Shown: positions 7,814-15,928, numbered from the stretch's first letter. The stretch: 58,934 nt of DNA from Streptomyces xylophagus (GCF_000716435.1 NZ_JNWO01000041.1:1-58934); one strand, 5' to 3'. Notes: generated by a model not told the origin, from the letters alone. Made by a program: numbers and translations.

Positions 7814-7926
7814 GCGGTCCGCTCCGTGGTCTCGGGGTTGAGCTGCAACTGTTCGCGGGCTTCGATGCCCCATTGCGCAGGGTGGCCGATCTCGGAGCCG
7901 TACGACGGGCGGCGGCCGGCCATCAC
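7594..7926 (-). CDS. ORF overlapping the SAVED start; possible lost N-terminus
   Basis: This frame begins GTG-ATG, overlapping the stop of the upstream small gene (GTGA). It encodes MAGRRPSYGSEIGHPAQWGI and continues for another 90 residues. Codons up to about 7813 have nearly all G or C third positions; beyond that the codon bias belongs to the SAVED frame instead. Either a short coupled gene overlaps the effector, or the effector once began here and a small indel near 7813 split it. The 110-residue product as read is unlikely to be functional in full. Confidence 0.3.
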   Translation of the reverse strand: MMAGRRPSYGSEIGHPAQWGIEAREQLQLNPETTERTACLTFRPLAPPVCGSPAIDTSGCGPGRVVSQHYGTLPSAHPTRSSASVSKPTRRATWTMLSSTGPALRTPTPR

Positions 7927-8105
7927 GGGGTGTCGCGCTTGGCCACGGCCGCTGGCAGAGCGTACTGCTGGGCCGGGTCGTGGGAGAGCAGGCCCGTGCC
8001 ACGCTCACGGCTGCGGACGTTCTCATGGACCAGCTCCCCGAGAGCGAAGGGGCAGACGCCCGGCTGGTGTACGGCGAGCAGAAGCAGCACATCCACCTCA
8101 GTCAC
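7923..8105 (-). CDS. Small protein upstream of the SAVED effector
   Basis: 60 residues from GTG 8105, which has GAGG six bases upstream; a GTG at 8123 would add six residues. The sequence has a hydrophobic helix EVDVLLLLAVHQPG then CPFALGELVHENVRSRERGT, with strong G/C third-position bias. The arrangement could be a small helical or winged-helix protein, but I do not recognise the family. The end overlaps the next frame by GTGA, so it is probably translated with the SAVED gene. It is the first gene after the repeat-bearing regulatory region. Confidence 0.5.
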   Translation of the reverse strand: MTEVDVLLLLAVHQPGVCPFALGELVHENVRSRERGTGLLSHDPAQQYALPAAVAKRDTP

Positions 8106-8380
8106 ACCACGCCTCGCAGACACGGTCCGCGCCCACGAGCCAGCAGCGGGCGCTGGTAATGCCGGAGCCAGCCAGCACCCCGCTGCCCACCGACGCCCCT
8201 GTCACGCTCAAGCGTCATGAACCAAGTGCCGTCACCACCACTGACATGCGGGCAGGATTTTCAGTCCGGCACCGATCCGCTCCCGCAGCCGAGCTCGTAA
8301 CCACCACGATCCGCCAGACCAACCCTGACCAGCGCATACCTACCCACCCAGGCCACGCAGCCATAAGGAAATCCTGAGCC

Positions 8381-8407
8381 GATCACTACATTCCGAAGTG
8401 ATCACTA
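8381..8407. promoter_or_regulatory. GATCACTA operator-like cluster, proximal
   Basis: GATCACT (8381-8387) and AGTGATC (8397-8403) form an inverted pair nine bases apart. The second arm also runs into AGTGATCACT (8397-8406), a perfect 10-base palindrome. The site lies about 280 bases upstream of the small gene before the SAVED effector. Confidence 0.6.
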
Positions 8408-8494
8408 AACCTGCACCTCAGAGCCTGCCCGCATCCCAACTACCCCAGGAAAACCCAGGTCAGAACCATGCCGTACCATGGCAATAGATCCCGA

Positions 8495-8544
8495 AACGAT
8501 CACTAGATACACACGTCAGCGCATCCATTCGCCTAGTGATCGTT
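8495..8544. promoter_or_regulatory. 12-bp inverted operator-like repeat, distal
   Basis: AACGATCACTAG (8495-8506) and CTAGTGATCGTT (8533-8544) are exact reverse complements separated by 26 bases. They share the GATCACTA core with the proximal cluster 90 bases away, which is what sites for one dimeric repressor or activator look like. Confidence 0.65.
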
Positions 8545-8648
8545 AGCAGATTTGTCACAGATCGGCCGGTACACCGCGGCCACGCGCTTGGAGAACAGCA
8601 CCAGCAGCTAGGGTGGCGCTACCGTACCTGCCCACACGCCCTGGCGGG

Positions 8649-11600
8649 TCAGATCGTGTCGTCCTCCAGGGCTGGCCAGCCGAACGGGTCCGTGTGCTCG
8701 ATGTCGTCCGTCCAGTAGCCGTACCGGTCGCCGAGCACCGACAGCAGTGCCTGGGAGTCGAGCGGGCCCGGGCGGATGGTGAGGCCGAGGCCGCGCGCGG
8801 TGCTCACCGCAGCCACGGACAGGTGTGAGCGCAGGGCGTGTTCGGTGAATGCCTGGGCAGGGACAGGCGGGTCGTCCGGGCGCTCGGTGGCCTGCATGGC
8901 GGCGAGGATGCGAGCTCGGTGTTCGGGGGAATCGCCCGGGGAGGGGCGCAGGCCCTGCTGCTGGGTGCGATGGTTTCCGGCCGCGTTGGCGATGGCGGTC
9001 AGCAGGTGCCAGTCGCGCCATCCTTCCTGCCTCAGCTGCGTGGCTGTGCGCCGGAAGCCGGGGTGGGCGGCCAGGCGGGGAAGGGTGTAGCGCACGATGG
9101 GGAGCAAGTTGGCATAGCGGTTGCGGACGGTGTCGAGGGCTGTCTCGTGTTCGTAGCCGGGTCCTGGCCCGGTCCGGGCCGGTAGGGCAGCTGGTTTCGC
9201 CTGGCCGCGCGGTGTGCCTGCTCCGACGGCCGGGTCGGCGAGTGCAGCCATCGTCTGGTAGTCGTCGGCTTTCAGGAAGTCGGCCAGTTCGTCGTAGGGG
9301 CGGCCGACGAAGAGCTTGTGCCAGAGGCCGCCGGCGAGCGCCTGCTCGACGAGGTGCATGAATGCCTTGTCGGAGAGCAGCGACTGGGAGAGCACCACCT
9401 TGACCAGGGCGGCGAGCAGACGGGATGGTTCTGTTTCCAGGTCCGCGGGGGCGATTGTGGGCAGGCGCAGCCTCCACCGGTTGGTGTCCCGGTCGGCGTT
9501 CTGATCGCAGGCGGCGGGCTGGTCGTGGGGCAGGGTGGTGTCTGCGCGGATTTCGACGCTCAGGCTGCCGGGCAGGAACAGCGGGTCCTCTAAGGCGAGT
9601 TCGCCGAGGAACACCTGGAGTGCTGCGGTGTAGCGTTCCGCGGCCAGCACCGAGAGCCGGTCGTTCGGGCAGGTGATCTCCCAGTCGACGCCGAGCGCGT
9701 TCCAGGCATAGAGGCGTGTGGGGCCGGCGTCGCTGAAGGGCCGTCCCACACCGTGGGCGTCGGCCTCCTCGGCGTACGTCTCTTCGGCTGCTGTGAGGGC
9801 GTCTGCGGTCGAGGCGAGCAGGTCGTCGATGATGGTGTCGATGCCCGCCGAGGCGGTGATCGTGCGGAGCAGGGGGACCAAGCCGGGCCTGACCGCGTCG
9901 GCTACGCGCAGGGTGAGCGCCTGATTGCCCATCATGTCCCAGACGTAGGGGTAGCGTTCGTGGTTGTACGGCTCGTCGCAGTAGGCGTTCTGCGCCATGA
10001 GGCCGATGCAGAACAGGCGGGTGGCGGTGATCCAGTTTCCGGCTTGGCGGTCGTACTGGGCGGCGAGGATGATCCCGCGGGGGACGAAGCGGTTGAGCTC
10101 CGGGGCGGGTGAGGACTTCGCGGCGGTGGCGGCTGCGAGCGCGTACTGCTTGGCAGCGGTGGGCAGGCCGAGTTCGCTGTAGAGGCGCGCGCACAGCAGC
10201 AGCATGATCAGGCCGCCCTCGAGGGTGTCGCCGCGCAGCCAGTTGGCCTTGGCTTCGTGGATCTCCTGGAGCGCTTGCGGGAGGCGGCCGCTCTTGATCA
10301 GGGCGTGGCCCCGTGACTGTGCGCGTTCGCCGCGTGCACTCTGGCCGGTGACCCGGTCGGTGGCCTGATCGAGCAGGTCACGGACCTCCCGGTACAGGGG
10401 GTGGTCCACCAGTAGAGGGGTGAGGTAGTCGAAGAGGTCGGTGGTGTGCTCGATGGGGAACAGCGGCGCGTTGTCCAGGTGGTGGCCCAGCCGGAGCAGG
10501 ATGCGCATGCCGGTGTCGAGGTCCGTGAGCGGGGGCTCCGACTGCAGGGCAGGGATCGGCTCGCCGGCTTCTACCGCTTCGCGGACGGATGCGGTGACCT
10601 CTGCGACGGTCGGCAGGTCCTCGGGCACGGATTCGAGGTCGGCGGTCATGTCGGCGTGCAGGGCCAGGCGGGCCCGCAGGGCCAGCAGATGGGCCATGGC
10701 GTTGGGGGGCGGGTCTGCAACCAGCAGGCGGTCGATCTTGTCTGCCAGCAGGTGCTGCCAGCCGCACAGGTCCTCTACGGTCAGCGCGGTGAGGCGGCGC
10801 ACCCACGCCCCGAATCCGTATTGGAGGAGCACAACGGCGTCCTCGAGAATTCCGGGGTCGGTGAGGGCATCGTCGGCGGTGACCCTGTCGAAGAAGTCGC
10901 GGGCCAGTTGGTCCGTGGGGTGCATATCGCCGAGGCCGCGCAGGGTGGCCACGACAATCTCGTAGCGGGCGCGCAGGGCGGTGTGCTCTCCCTCTGCGGC
11001 GGCCAGCAGGGCACGTGCGTGGCCGATCCATTCCGGCAGATCGGCCCGGGCCTCGTCGTGGAAGGTGGCGTGGCGCAGCGGGCCCCGCAGGTCCACCAGG
11101 TCGCCCAGGGTGCGGGCCGGCTCGTCGTTGGCCTGCCATCGCCGGCGGGCTTCGACATACCAGTCGGGCAGTTCACCGGCTCCGTCCGGGCGCGGTGGAG
11201 CGAGGTCGGAGGGCAGGTGGAGGTACTGGACGGCGAGGTAGAACAGGTCGTAGTCGGCGAGGTGGAGGGCGAGGGCGGCCGCGTCCCAGATCTCCAATTC
11301 GACCTGGTGCGTCCGGGCGGCTTCGTCGATCAGGTCGTGCCGCTTCCTGGTGGGCACGGCGGTCACCGTGAAGAAGATGACGCGGTCAACGGGGGTGCCC
11401 TGCCCGCAGATCGATGCCAGGTCTTTTCGGATCTTGCCGGGGATGTCGGTGGTCTGGATGGTGCAGGCCACCACCACCCGCTGGACGGAGGCCAGCGACG
11501 CGAACAGGGACGTGCCGGGCAGTTCCCGGGGAATGTTGCTCCAGTGACTTTCGGCGTCCCGGCCCTGGTCCCCGCCACTGCTGACGGGGCCGGTCGCCGG

Positions 11601-11735
11601 TAGCAGATTGCTGGTGATCCTGCGGCGGGCCAGGCCCAGGCACAGGGCCTCGAACTCGTGGTGGCTGTTGCTCTCGCCGAGGGTGCTCAAAGCGAAGCGG
11701 ATACGCCTCTCGAGCTGGACGGCATCGTCACTCAC
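8649..11735 (-). CDS. 1,028-residue nuclease-like protein with long helical-repeat region
   Basis: GTG 11735 has GGGGG six bases upstream. The first 150 residues look like a restriction-endonuclease fold: FEALCLGLARRRI (28-40), GGDQGRDAES (54-63) and then a strand ACTIQTT where an active enzyme would have a lysine. The K position is thus unclear and the nuclease may be inactive. VIFFTVTAVPTRKRHDLIDE and EIWDAAALALHLADYDLFYL follow, as in Mrr-like proteins. Residues 200-1,028 are alpha-helical, with TPR-like stretches such as SRGHALIKSGRLPQALQEIH. It precedes the SAVED unit on the same strand, but 543 bases apart. A defence role is inferred from context; the family is not named with certainty. 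Confidence 0.85.
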   Translation of the reverse strand: MSDDAVQLERRIRFALSTLGESNSHHEFEALCLGLARRRITSNLLPATGPVSSGGDQGRDAESHWSNIPRELPGTSLFASLASVQRVVVACTIQTTDIPGKIRKDLASICGQGTPVDRVIFFTVTAVPTRKRHDLIDEAARTHQVELEIWDAAALALHLADYDLFYLAVQYLHLPSDLAPPRPDGAGELPDWYVEARRRWQANDEPARTLGDLVDLRGPLRHATFHDEARADLPEWIGHARALLAAAEGEHTALRARYEIVVATLRGLGDMHPTDQLARDFFDRVTADDALTDPGILEDAVVLLQYGFGAWVRRLTALTVEDLCGWQHLLADKIDRLLVADPPPNAMAHLLALRARLALHADMTADLESVPEDLPTVAEVTASVREAVEAGEPIPALQSEPPLTDLDTGMRILLRLGHHLDNAPLFPIEHTTDLFDYLTPLLVDHPLYREVRDLLDQATDRVTGQSARGERAQSRGHALIKSGRLPQALQEIHEAKANWLRGDTLEGGLIMLLLCARLYSELGLPTAAKQYALAAATAAKSSPAPELNRFVPRGIILAAQYDRQAGNWITATRLFCIGLMAQNAYCDEPYNHERYPYVWDMMGNQALTLRVADAVRPGLVPLLRTITASAGIDTIIDDLLASTADALTAAEETYAEEADAHGVGRPFSDAGPTRLYAWNALGVDWEITCPNDRLSVLAAERYTAALQVFLGELALEDPLFLPGSLSVEIRADTTLPHDQPAACDQNADRDTNRWRLRLPTIAPADLETEPSRLLAALVKVVLSQSLLSDKAFMHLVEQALAGGLWHKLFVGRPYDELADFLKADDYQTMAALADPAVGAGTPRGQAKPAALPARTGPGPGYEHETALDTVRNRYANLLPIVRYTLPRLAAHPGFRRTATQLRQEGWRDWHLLTAIANAAGNHRTQQQGLRPSPGDSPEHRARILAAMQATERPDDPPVPAQAFTEHALRSHLSVAAVSTARGLGLTIRPGPLDSQALLSVLGDRYGYWTDDIEHTDPFGWPALEDDTI

Positions 11736-11775
11736 GTCGTTCCCCCTGGTCTCGCTGCCGCAGTCACGCACGACC

Positions 11776-11798
11776 AGTGTCCAATACCCCACTGACAT
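11776..11798 (-). promoter_or_regulatory. Weak RecA-NDp/PafBC-like site before the 1,028-residue gene
   Basis: The minus strand reads ATGTCAGTG, eight bases, GACACT. TGTCAGTG and the spacing match the RecA-NDp consensus, but the first -10 base is G instead of T. It ends about 40 bases before the GTG start, a suitable promoter position. Confidence 0.4.
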
Positions 11799-11889
11799 CG
11801 CGGGGCCATCCATGCGTCTGCGGTACTGAGCGGGCATGGGTTCAGCCGCCGGGCGCGTGCTCATGCGCGTCAGGTACCGGCACCCCGCG

Positions 11890-12013
11890 TGGGCTGAGTC
11901 TCAGCACCGCGCGGCGCAAAGGGATCGAGCAAGAACGCATCACCAAAAACTCACTCGACGCCATCCGCCGCGACCACCTCGCCGAAACCCACCACCGCCC
12001 CCGCACACGCTGA
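11890..12013 (+). pseudogene. Gene remnant in the gap after the 1,028-residue gene
   Basis: A plus-strand frame ending at TGA 12013 encodes STARRKGIEQERITKNSLDA followed by about 16 more residues, with nearly perfect G/C third-position bias. No start codon with a ribosome site precedes it, and the frame loses bias upstream of 11890. It looks like the tail of a lost gene. The rest of the 11736-12060 gap holds only the weak promoter-like site. Confidence 0.3.
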
Positions 12014-12060
12014 ACCGGCCTTTTCGCCCAGCGCCTCAGCCGCAACCCCTGCCGGCCCAT

Positions 12061-12417
12061 TCACGTCGCCCGGTACTGCCCCCGCTGAACACGGACGACC
12101 CGGCCAGCCTTAAGAAGTCCGTCGATGTAGACGGACACCCCGTTACGGGTGCTCAGCTTGCCCCCCGCAGTCATCGCCTCCGCGATGTCGCCGAGCGCCA
12201 TGGGAGCGTCCGCCCCCTTCAAAAGCGTGACGATGGCCTCGGCCTTGGTGAGGTTTTCGAATCCCTCAACAGGACTTTCAGCAGTCTCTACAAGCTTCCT
12301 GAGAGCATCGCGTTCCGCCTTGAGCCCCTCGATCCGGGCACCGAGCCGCTCACGCTCACGCTCCGCCTCGCGAAGACTCTTCTCCACACCCTCAAGGTCA
12401 TCCCTGTAGTCATCCAT
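12061..12417 (-). CDS. Coiled-coil plus winged-helix protein
   Basis: 118 residues. Residues 1-48 form a charged coiled coil (LREAERERERLGARIEGLKA), and 55-118 look like a winged helix: LTKAEAIVTLLKGADAPMAL, a recognition helix region STRNGVSVYIDGLLKAGRVV, and a wing VQRGQYRAT. The layout is a small DNA-binding dimer, probably a regulator. It stands alone between two gaps. The order of a coiled coil and a winged helix resembles the passenger protein of the IS element at 18465, but sequence identity between them is low. Confidence 0.8.
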   Translation of the reverse strand: MDDYRDDLEGVEKSLREAERERERLGARIEGLKAERDALRKLVETAESPVEGFENLTKAEAIVTLLKGADAPMALGDIAEAMTAGGKLSTRNGVSVYIDGLLKAGRVVRVQRGQYRAT

Positions 12418-12641
12418 AGAGACACCTTAAGTCAGAAGCTTAGGGATTATCTAGAGATTAATTAACATCTTCTAGTGCCGGGTGCTGTCACCCCCGCACC
12501 CGGCACTCGCGGACGGCCGCCCGCGAGCCACTCATACAGCGGTGCAGAATCGGCCGTACTGAGCTGTTCAGGAACCATCACCGTCCGATCGCTGCGAAAC
12601 TCTGCCTGGCAGACGGTCGCACTGGTCGGGGGCGTGTAACT

Positions 12642-12875
12642 GTGGCAAAGACGAAGGCGAAACCTCGCAAGGGCTATTACCGGGCCGCGCACTACGTGAA
12701 GCCGTCGTCGGCATCCAGCCGATGGAAGAAGCCATCGATGGGCCTGGTCCTGGTGGGCATTGTTGTGGTCATCGCCGCATGGAACACCCTGTTCTCAGGC
12801 GGCTCCGGCGACTCCGTCAAGACGCCCCAGCCCCAGCCGTCCAGCGCGTCGGCCTCCGCCGTACCCGGTCACTGA
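12642..12875 (+). CDS. Small single-pass membrane protein
   Basis: 77 residues from GTG 12642. A very basic N-terminus (AKTKAKPRKGYYRAAHYVKP) is followed by one membrane helix, MGLVLVGIVVVIAAWNTLF (33-51), and a Pro/Ser-rich tail. By the positive-inside rule the N-terminus is cytoplasmic. The last seven bases overlap the end of the convergent caspase gene. Function unknown. Confidence 0.65.
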   Translation: MAKTKAKPRKGYYRAAHYVKPSSASSRWKKPSMGLVLVGIVVVIAAWNTLFSGGSGDSVKTPQPQPSSASASAVPGH

Positions 12876-14035
12876 TCCCGCGCCCGGCGGAAGACCGACA
12901 AAGGGCGCTGCCACGCTCTGGCCTTCTCAGGCCCGCCGTCACGGGTGACTTCCGGGCCTGCCGTCTGCGCCGGCACGTTCTGCGCGCGCAGCTGCTGCCA
13001 GACGGTCTGCCACTGCATGATCTGTTCAGCGGGAACACCGCACGCTGAAAGGTAAACGGCCGTGGTACCCCACGTCGCCGGAAGAGTGCCGCGGTTGAGC
13101 AGACGGCCGACGGTGCCGGCCGCGATGCGCCCGGCCGACCGCTCGCTGACCGCCTGATGAGTCAGCCCACTGACCACCCGCACATCCGCGAGAGCGGTGA
13201 AAAACCCGGTCACGGTACGGATCGCGCACGGATCCGGCCAGGGGCGCTCCCCCGCACCCGCACCCGCAGCACCCGAGGCCACAGCAGCAACGGGCGCGGC
13301 AGGCAGATCCGCGTGGTTACGTCCGAGCGCGACCTGGGCACCACTGTTACGGTCCCGCGCCTGCGGAACAGGATGCCCGCGCGCCTCCAGCGTCAGACGC
13401 AGATGCCGGTACAGCGCACCGAGATCAACCAGCGCGGGACCACCCGGTATGCCCCGGCGCAGGGCCTCCAGCAGAGCCCCGGTGAAGGCCGTGTAGGTCT
13501 CCCCCGCTGGCGCCAGAGCAGTACGGGTCTCCGCGGCGGCCGCCAGCAGGAAACTGCCCTCTACCGCCGCCTGGTCGGCAAGCCCCGTCCCCGCGCTCAT
13601 CCTCCCCAGAGCCAGACCGCTGTAGCAGCAGTCCAGAATCACCACATGCCGCTCGGCCCGGGAGTCCAGCAGCAGAACCTCGCGCACCCAGTCGTAGGGC
13701 AGACCGGTCTCGACGCGGCCGAACTCGGTACACGTCAGAGCCAGAACGAGCTGATCCCGGGCATCGACCAGTCCATGCCCGGCGAAGTAGACCACCAGCG
13801 TGTCGGTGGCCTCAGCGGCCGCCTGCCGCACCGCGCCCACCACCGTGTGCGCGGCAGCCGGATCCTCCACCACACTCACATGCCGGACCGGCAGCTGCAG
13901 CGACAGCGGGCTGGACAGAAGACCGGCGAGAGCCCGCAGATTGTTCGCCACGGCCGGCAACGGCTCCAGATGCTCATAACGGCTCGTGCCCACCAGCACG
14001 GCCCGTGAGGCCCCCGGATCGGGCAGCGCACTCAC
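12869..14035 (-). CDS. Caspase-like peptidase fused to an XRE-type HTH
   Basis: 388 residues. Residues 1-240 are a caspase/metacaspase fold with the His-Cys dyad: VVYFAGHG (His87) and VVILDCCYSG (Cys137, with Cys136 beside it). After a Pro/Ala linker, residues 270-360 read as a helix-turn-helix of the Streptomyces XRE type: DVRVVSGLTHQAVSERSAGR, GTVGRLLNRGTLPATW, then the conserved ACG and W..W..L pattern. The GTG start overlaps the EACC1 stop (GTGA). This pairing matches the NTP-dependent conflict systems described by Aravind's group, in which EACC1 accompanies caspase effectors. Proteolytic activation on infection is inferred. Confidence 0.87.
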   Translation of the reverse strand: MSALPDPGASRAVLVGTSRYEHLEPLPAVANNLRALAGLLSSPLSLQLPVRHVSVVEDPAAAHTVVGAVRQAAAEATDTLVVYFAGHGLVDARDQLVLALTCTEFGRVETGLPYDWVREVLLLDSRAERHVVILDCCYSGLALGRMSAGTGLADQAAVEGSFLLAAAAETRTALAPAGETYTAFTGALLEALRRGIPGGPALVDLGALYRHLRLTLEARGHPVPQARDRNSGAQVALGRNHADLPAAPVAAVASGAAGAGAGERPWPDPCAIRTVTGFFTALADVRVVSGLTHQAVSERSAGRIAAGTVGRLLNRGTLPATWGTTAVYLSACGVPAEQIMQWQTVWQQLRAQNVPAQTAGPEVTRDGGPEKARAWQRPLSVFRRARDQ

Positions 14036-14388
14036 CGATCGCCGCCGCCACCGTCGACGGCCTCAAGCGCCCGGACCGCCCGCGCGATCTCCTCCTCAGA
14101 ACCCTCCGCCAGGACGATGACCGTCTCCCCGCGGCGGATCTCCACCCGCGGCCGCTGCGGCCGGCTCTGCCGCCACGCCGCCACCGCCAAAACGAACGAC
14201 GCCGCACTCCACCCGTTGCCCGTCACCAGCTCAAGCACATCCAGGGCCGTGCCCATCTCCCCCGGCCCCGGCACACCACCCCGGACCCCCACCACCACAG
14301 ACCGGCGCACCACAGGATCCGCACGCAACCAGCCCTGCAGCGAACGCAACTCCCCCGCACCCAGCCCGACCTGCAGCTCCAACCGCAC
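14032..14388 (-). CDS. Effector-associated constant component 1 (EACC1)
   Basis: 118 residues from GTG 14388, which has GGGGGAGG five bases upstream; upstream ATG 14427 has no ribosome site. The pattern is typical of EACC1: VRLELQVG, ELRSLQGWLRADPVVRRSV, one hydrophobic helix WSAASFVLAVAAW, and the ending VEIRRGETVIVLAEGSEEEI. EACC1 is a small protein found beside effector domains such as caspases in multicellular bacteria. Its biochemical role is not established. It is directly coupled to the caspase-HTH gene. Confidence 0.83.
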   Translation of the reverse strand: MRLELQVGLGAGELRSLQGWLRADPVVRRSVVVGVRGGVPGPGEMGTALDVLELVTGNGWSAASFVLAVAAWRQSRPQRPRVEIRRGETVIVLAEGSEEEIARAVRALEAVDGGGGDR

Positions 14389-14427
14389 CCCGGCCTCCCC
14401 CGATCCGCACACGCACCCACCGACCAT

Positions 14428-14848
14428 GCACAACAGACCAGGAAACCCGCTACCCCACAACACCACACCCCGACCAAAAAAAGACCCCTGACCAGCACAA
14501 ACACACGCCAGACTTTTACGCGCTACCAACACCTACAACAAACCCAACCCTCCTCAACCCACCATCAACAACCCCAGCCCACACCCTTGATCACCCTCCC
14601 GAAGCCACCCCACCCAGCCTCTCAGCGAACCAACAACACACCAGGCCAGCAACCACCCACCACACCCCCTTCGAGCGTCACCACCACCGTGCACGCGGCC
14701 GGCGGGGAGACGCGAAACCTCACCGCCGAACTCCACACGTTTCTCAGGAGCACGGTCGAGTAGCTGCGGCAACACCACGTGAGACAACCTCTAAATCCTA
14801 CGAGCACAGCACCTTGCGGGAACCTCACTGACACGTTTCTATGGTGGA
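14428..14848. other. G/T-skewed leader upstream of EACC1
   Basis: No gene is supported. From about 14430 to 14670 the plus strand has almost no G; the minus strand is G/T-rich with many GGG and GGGG runs, for example GGGTGGGGTGGCTTCGGGAG. It includes a seven-A run at 14478-14484. The strand skew is unlike the rest of the window and lies in the 5' leader or promoter region of the EACC1-caspase operon. Confidence 0.6.
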
Positions 14849-15928
14849 ATGCACAGGAATTTTTCTCTAATCAGCATAAGCCGGGTGGTGGTCACTGCAA
14901 TAATGGTCTTGGCGCTCGTCGGGACCACAGGCTGGCTACTGGTTCCCGGGACCTGGCTAGTCGCCGGGGGTACAGTGCGACGCCTTCACGGGGAACAGCA
15001 GGCTGCAGCGCTCAACGCAGTACGGACGACGCTGATCGCCGCCTTCGTCGCAGTCATCGGACTCTTCACCTACATCCTTAATCGGAAAGGCTACTTCCTC
15101 AGCCACCGAGGCCAGGTCGCAGAGCGATACGCCAAATACGTCGAGCAATTATCATCGGGCAGCCCACTGGTACGGGTCGGCGCAATTCATTCCCTGGAGA
15201 GCGTGCTCGCGGAGGCTCCCGGGTACCATGCAAAAATTGTGCGGACCCTGGCCATCTTCGTCCGGATAAGCACCCGAGCGATTGGCGATCCACCGGCAAT
15301 ACCAGCAGAAGACGTCATCGCAGCGATGACCGTTCTTGCCTGCAGGCCCGTGCGGCGCGAGGACTTCCAGATCGACCTGAGTGAGGTCAAACTCCGAGGA
15401 CTGAACTTGCACAACGGCGACCTGCCGGGTCCAGCCCGACTCCACCAGGTCAACTTAGCAGGCTCCGATCTTAGCGAGGCGAACCTTAGCCAAGCCGACC
15501 TATCTGGGGCCATACTGGACGGGGCTAATCTGTCCAGTGTTATAGCGGACTCTGCCAGCTTCGAACAGGTACGGCTGGCAAATGCAAACTTGACCGGTGC
15601 GAAGCTCTCCTACGCTCGATTTCAGAAAGCCGAGCTTGATGGCGCCGTGCTGAACGGCGCACATTTAAATCACGCGGACTTGACCGACGCCTGGCTGGAC
15701 GGGGCGTATGTGGCCGAGACCAGCTTCAATTGCGCAATCATGACCCGCGCCTCGCTAGGAGCAACCGACCTGAGCACTAGCAATCTATTGCGCAAGAATC
15801 AGGTGCTGGTCGCGGACCTGTGGAACAACACCGTACTCCCGGAATTTCTCGCCCATGACACGGATGTACTGAACCACCTGGCCGACGTGGAGTCACGCGT
15901 TCGCCGCCCCCGACCCGCGCACAGTTAA
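14849..15928 (+). CDS. Two-helix membrane protein with pentapeptide repeats
   Basis: 359 residues. Two membrane helices lie at about 11-32 (VVVTAIMVLALVGTTGWLLV) and 62-80 (LIAAFVAVIGLFTYILN). A cytoplasmic helical part (100-165) precedes a right-handed pentapeptide beta helix at about 172-310 with repeats of the A(D/N)LxxA type: DLSEANLSQADLSGAILDGA. Pentapeptide repeats usually serve as scaffolds. Codon use has more A/T at third positions than its neighbours (many TTA-free but AAT, ATA and ATT codons), which hints at transfer. The start is uncertain because no clear ribosome site precedes the ATG. Confidence 0.82.
   Translation: MHRNFSLISISRVVVTAIMVLALVGTTGWLLVPGTWLVAGGTVRRLHGEQQAAALNAVRTTLIAAFVAVIGLFTYILNRKGYFLSHRGQVAERYAKYVEQLSSGSPLVRVGAIHSLESVLAEAPGYHAKIVRTLAIFVRISTRAIGDPPAIPAEDVIAAMTVLACRPVRREDFQIDLSEVKLRGLNLHNGDLPGPARLHQVNLAGSDLSEANLSQADLSGAILDGANLSSVIADSASFEQVRLANANLTGAKLSYARFQKAELDGAVLNGAHLNHADLTDAWLDGAYVAETSFNCAIMTRASLGATDLSTSNLLRKNQVLVADLWNNTVLPEFLAHDTDVLNHLADVESRVRRPRPAHS

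Larger units (their letters stand above)
8106..8648. other. Regulatory gap upstream of the SAVED unit
   Basis: No convincing gene. Short frames on both strands have poor codon bias. The right half is unusually AT-rich for this DNA and holds four copies of a GATCACTA-type half site, listed separately. The promoter for the SAVED unit must lie here because the gene on the right (8649-11735) ends at 8649 on the same strand. Confidence 0.6.

Noticed and set aside
10446..11603. Plus-strand open frame of 385 codons
   Set aside because: Antisense to the 1,028-residue gene and without ribosome site or recognisable motif.
12462..12576. Short minus-strand frame upstream of the winged-helix gene
   Set aside because: Only 38 codons, mixed codon bias and no ribosome site.
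14826..14834. CACTGACAC as another RecA-NDp site upstream of EACC1
   Set aside because: The minus strand has the -35-like core, but the bases eight further on are GCAAGG, with no TAnnnT.
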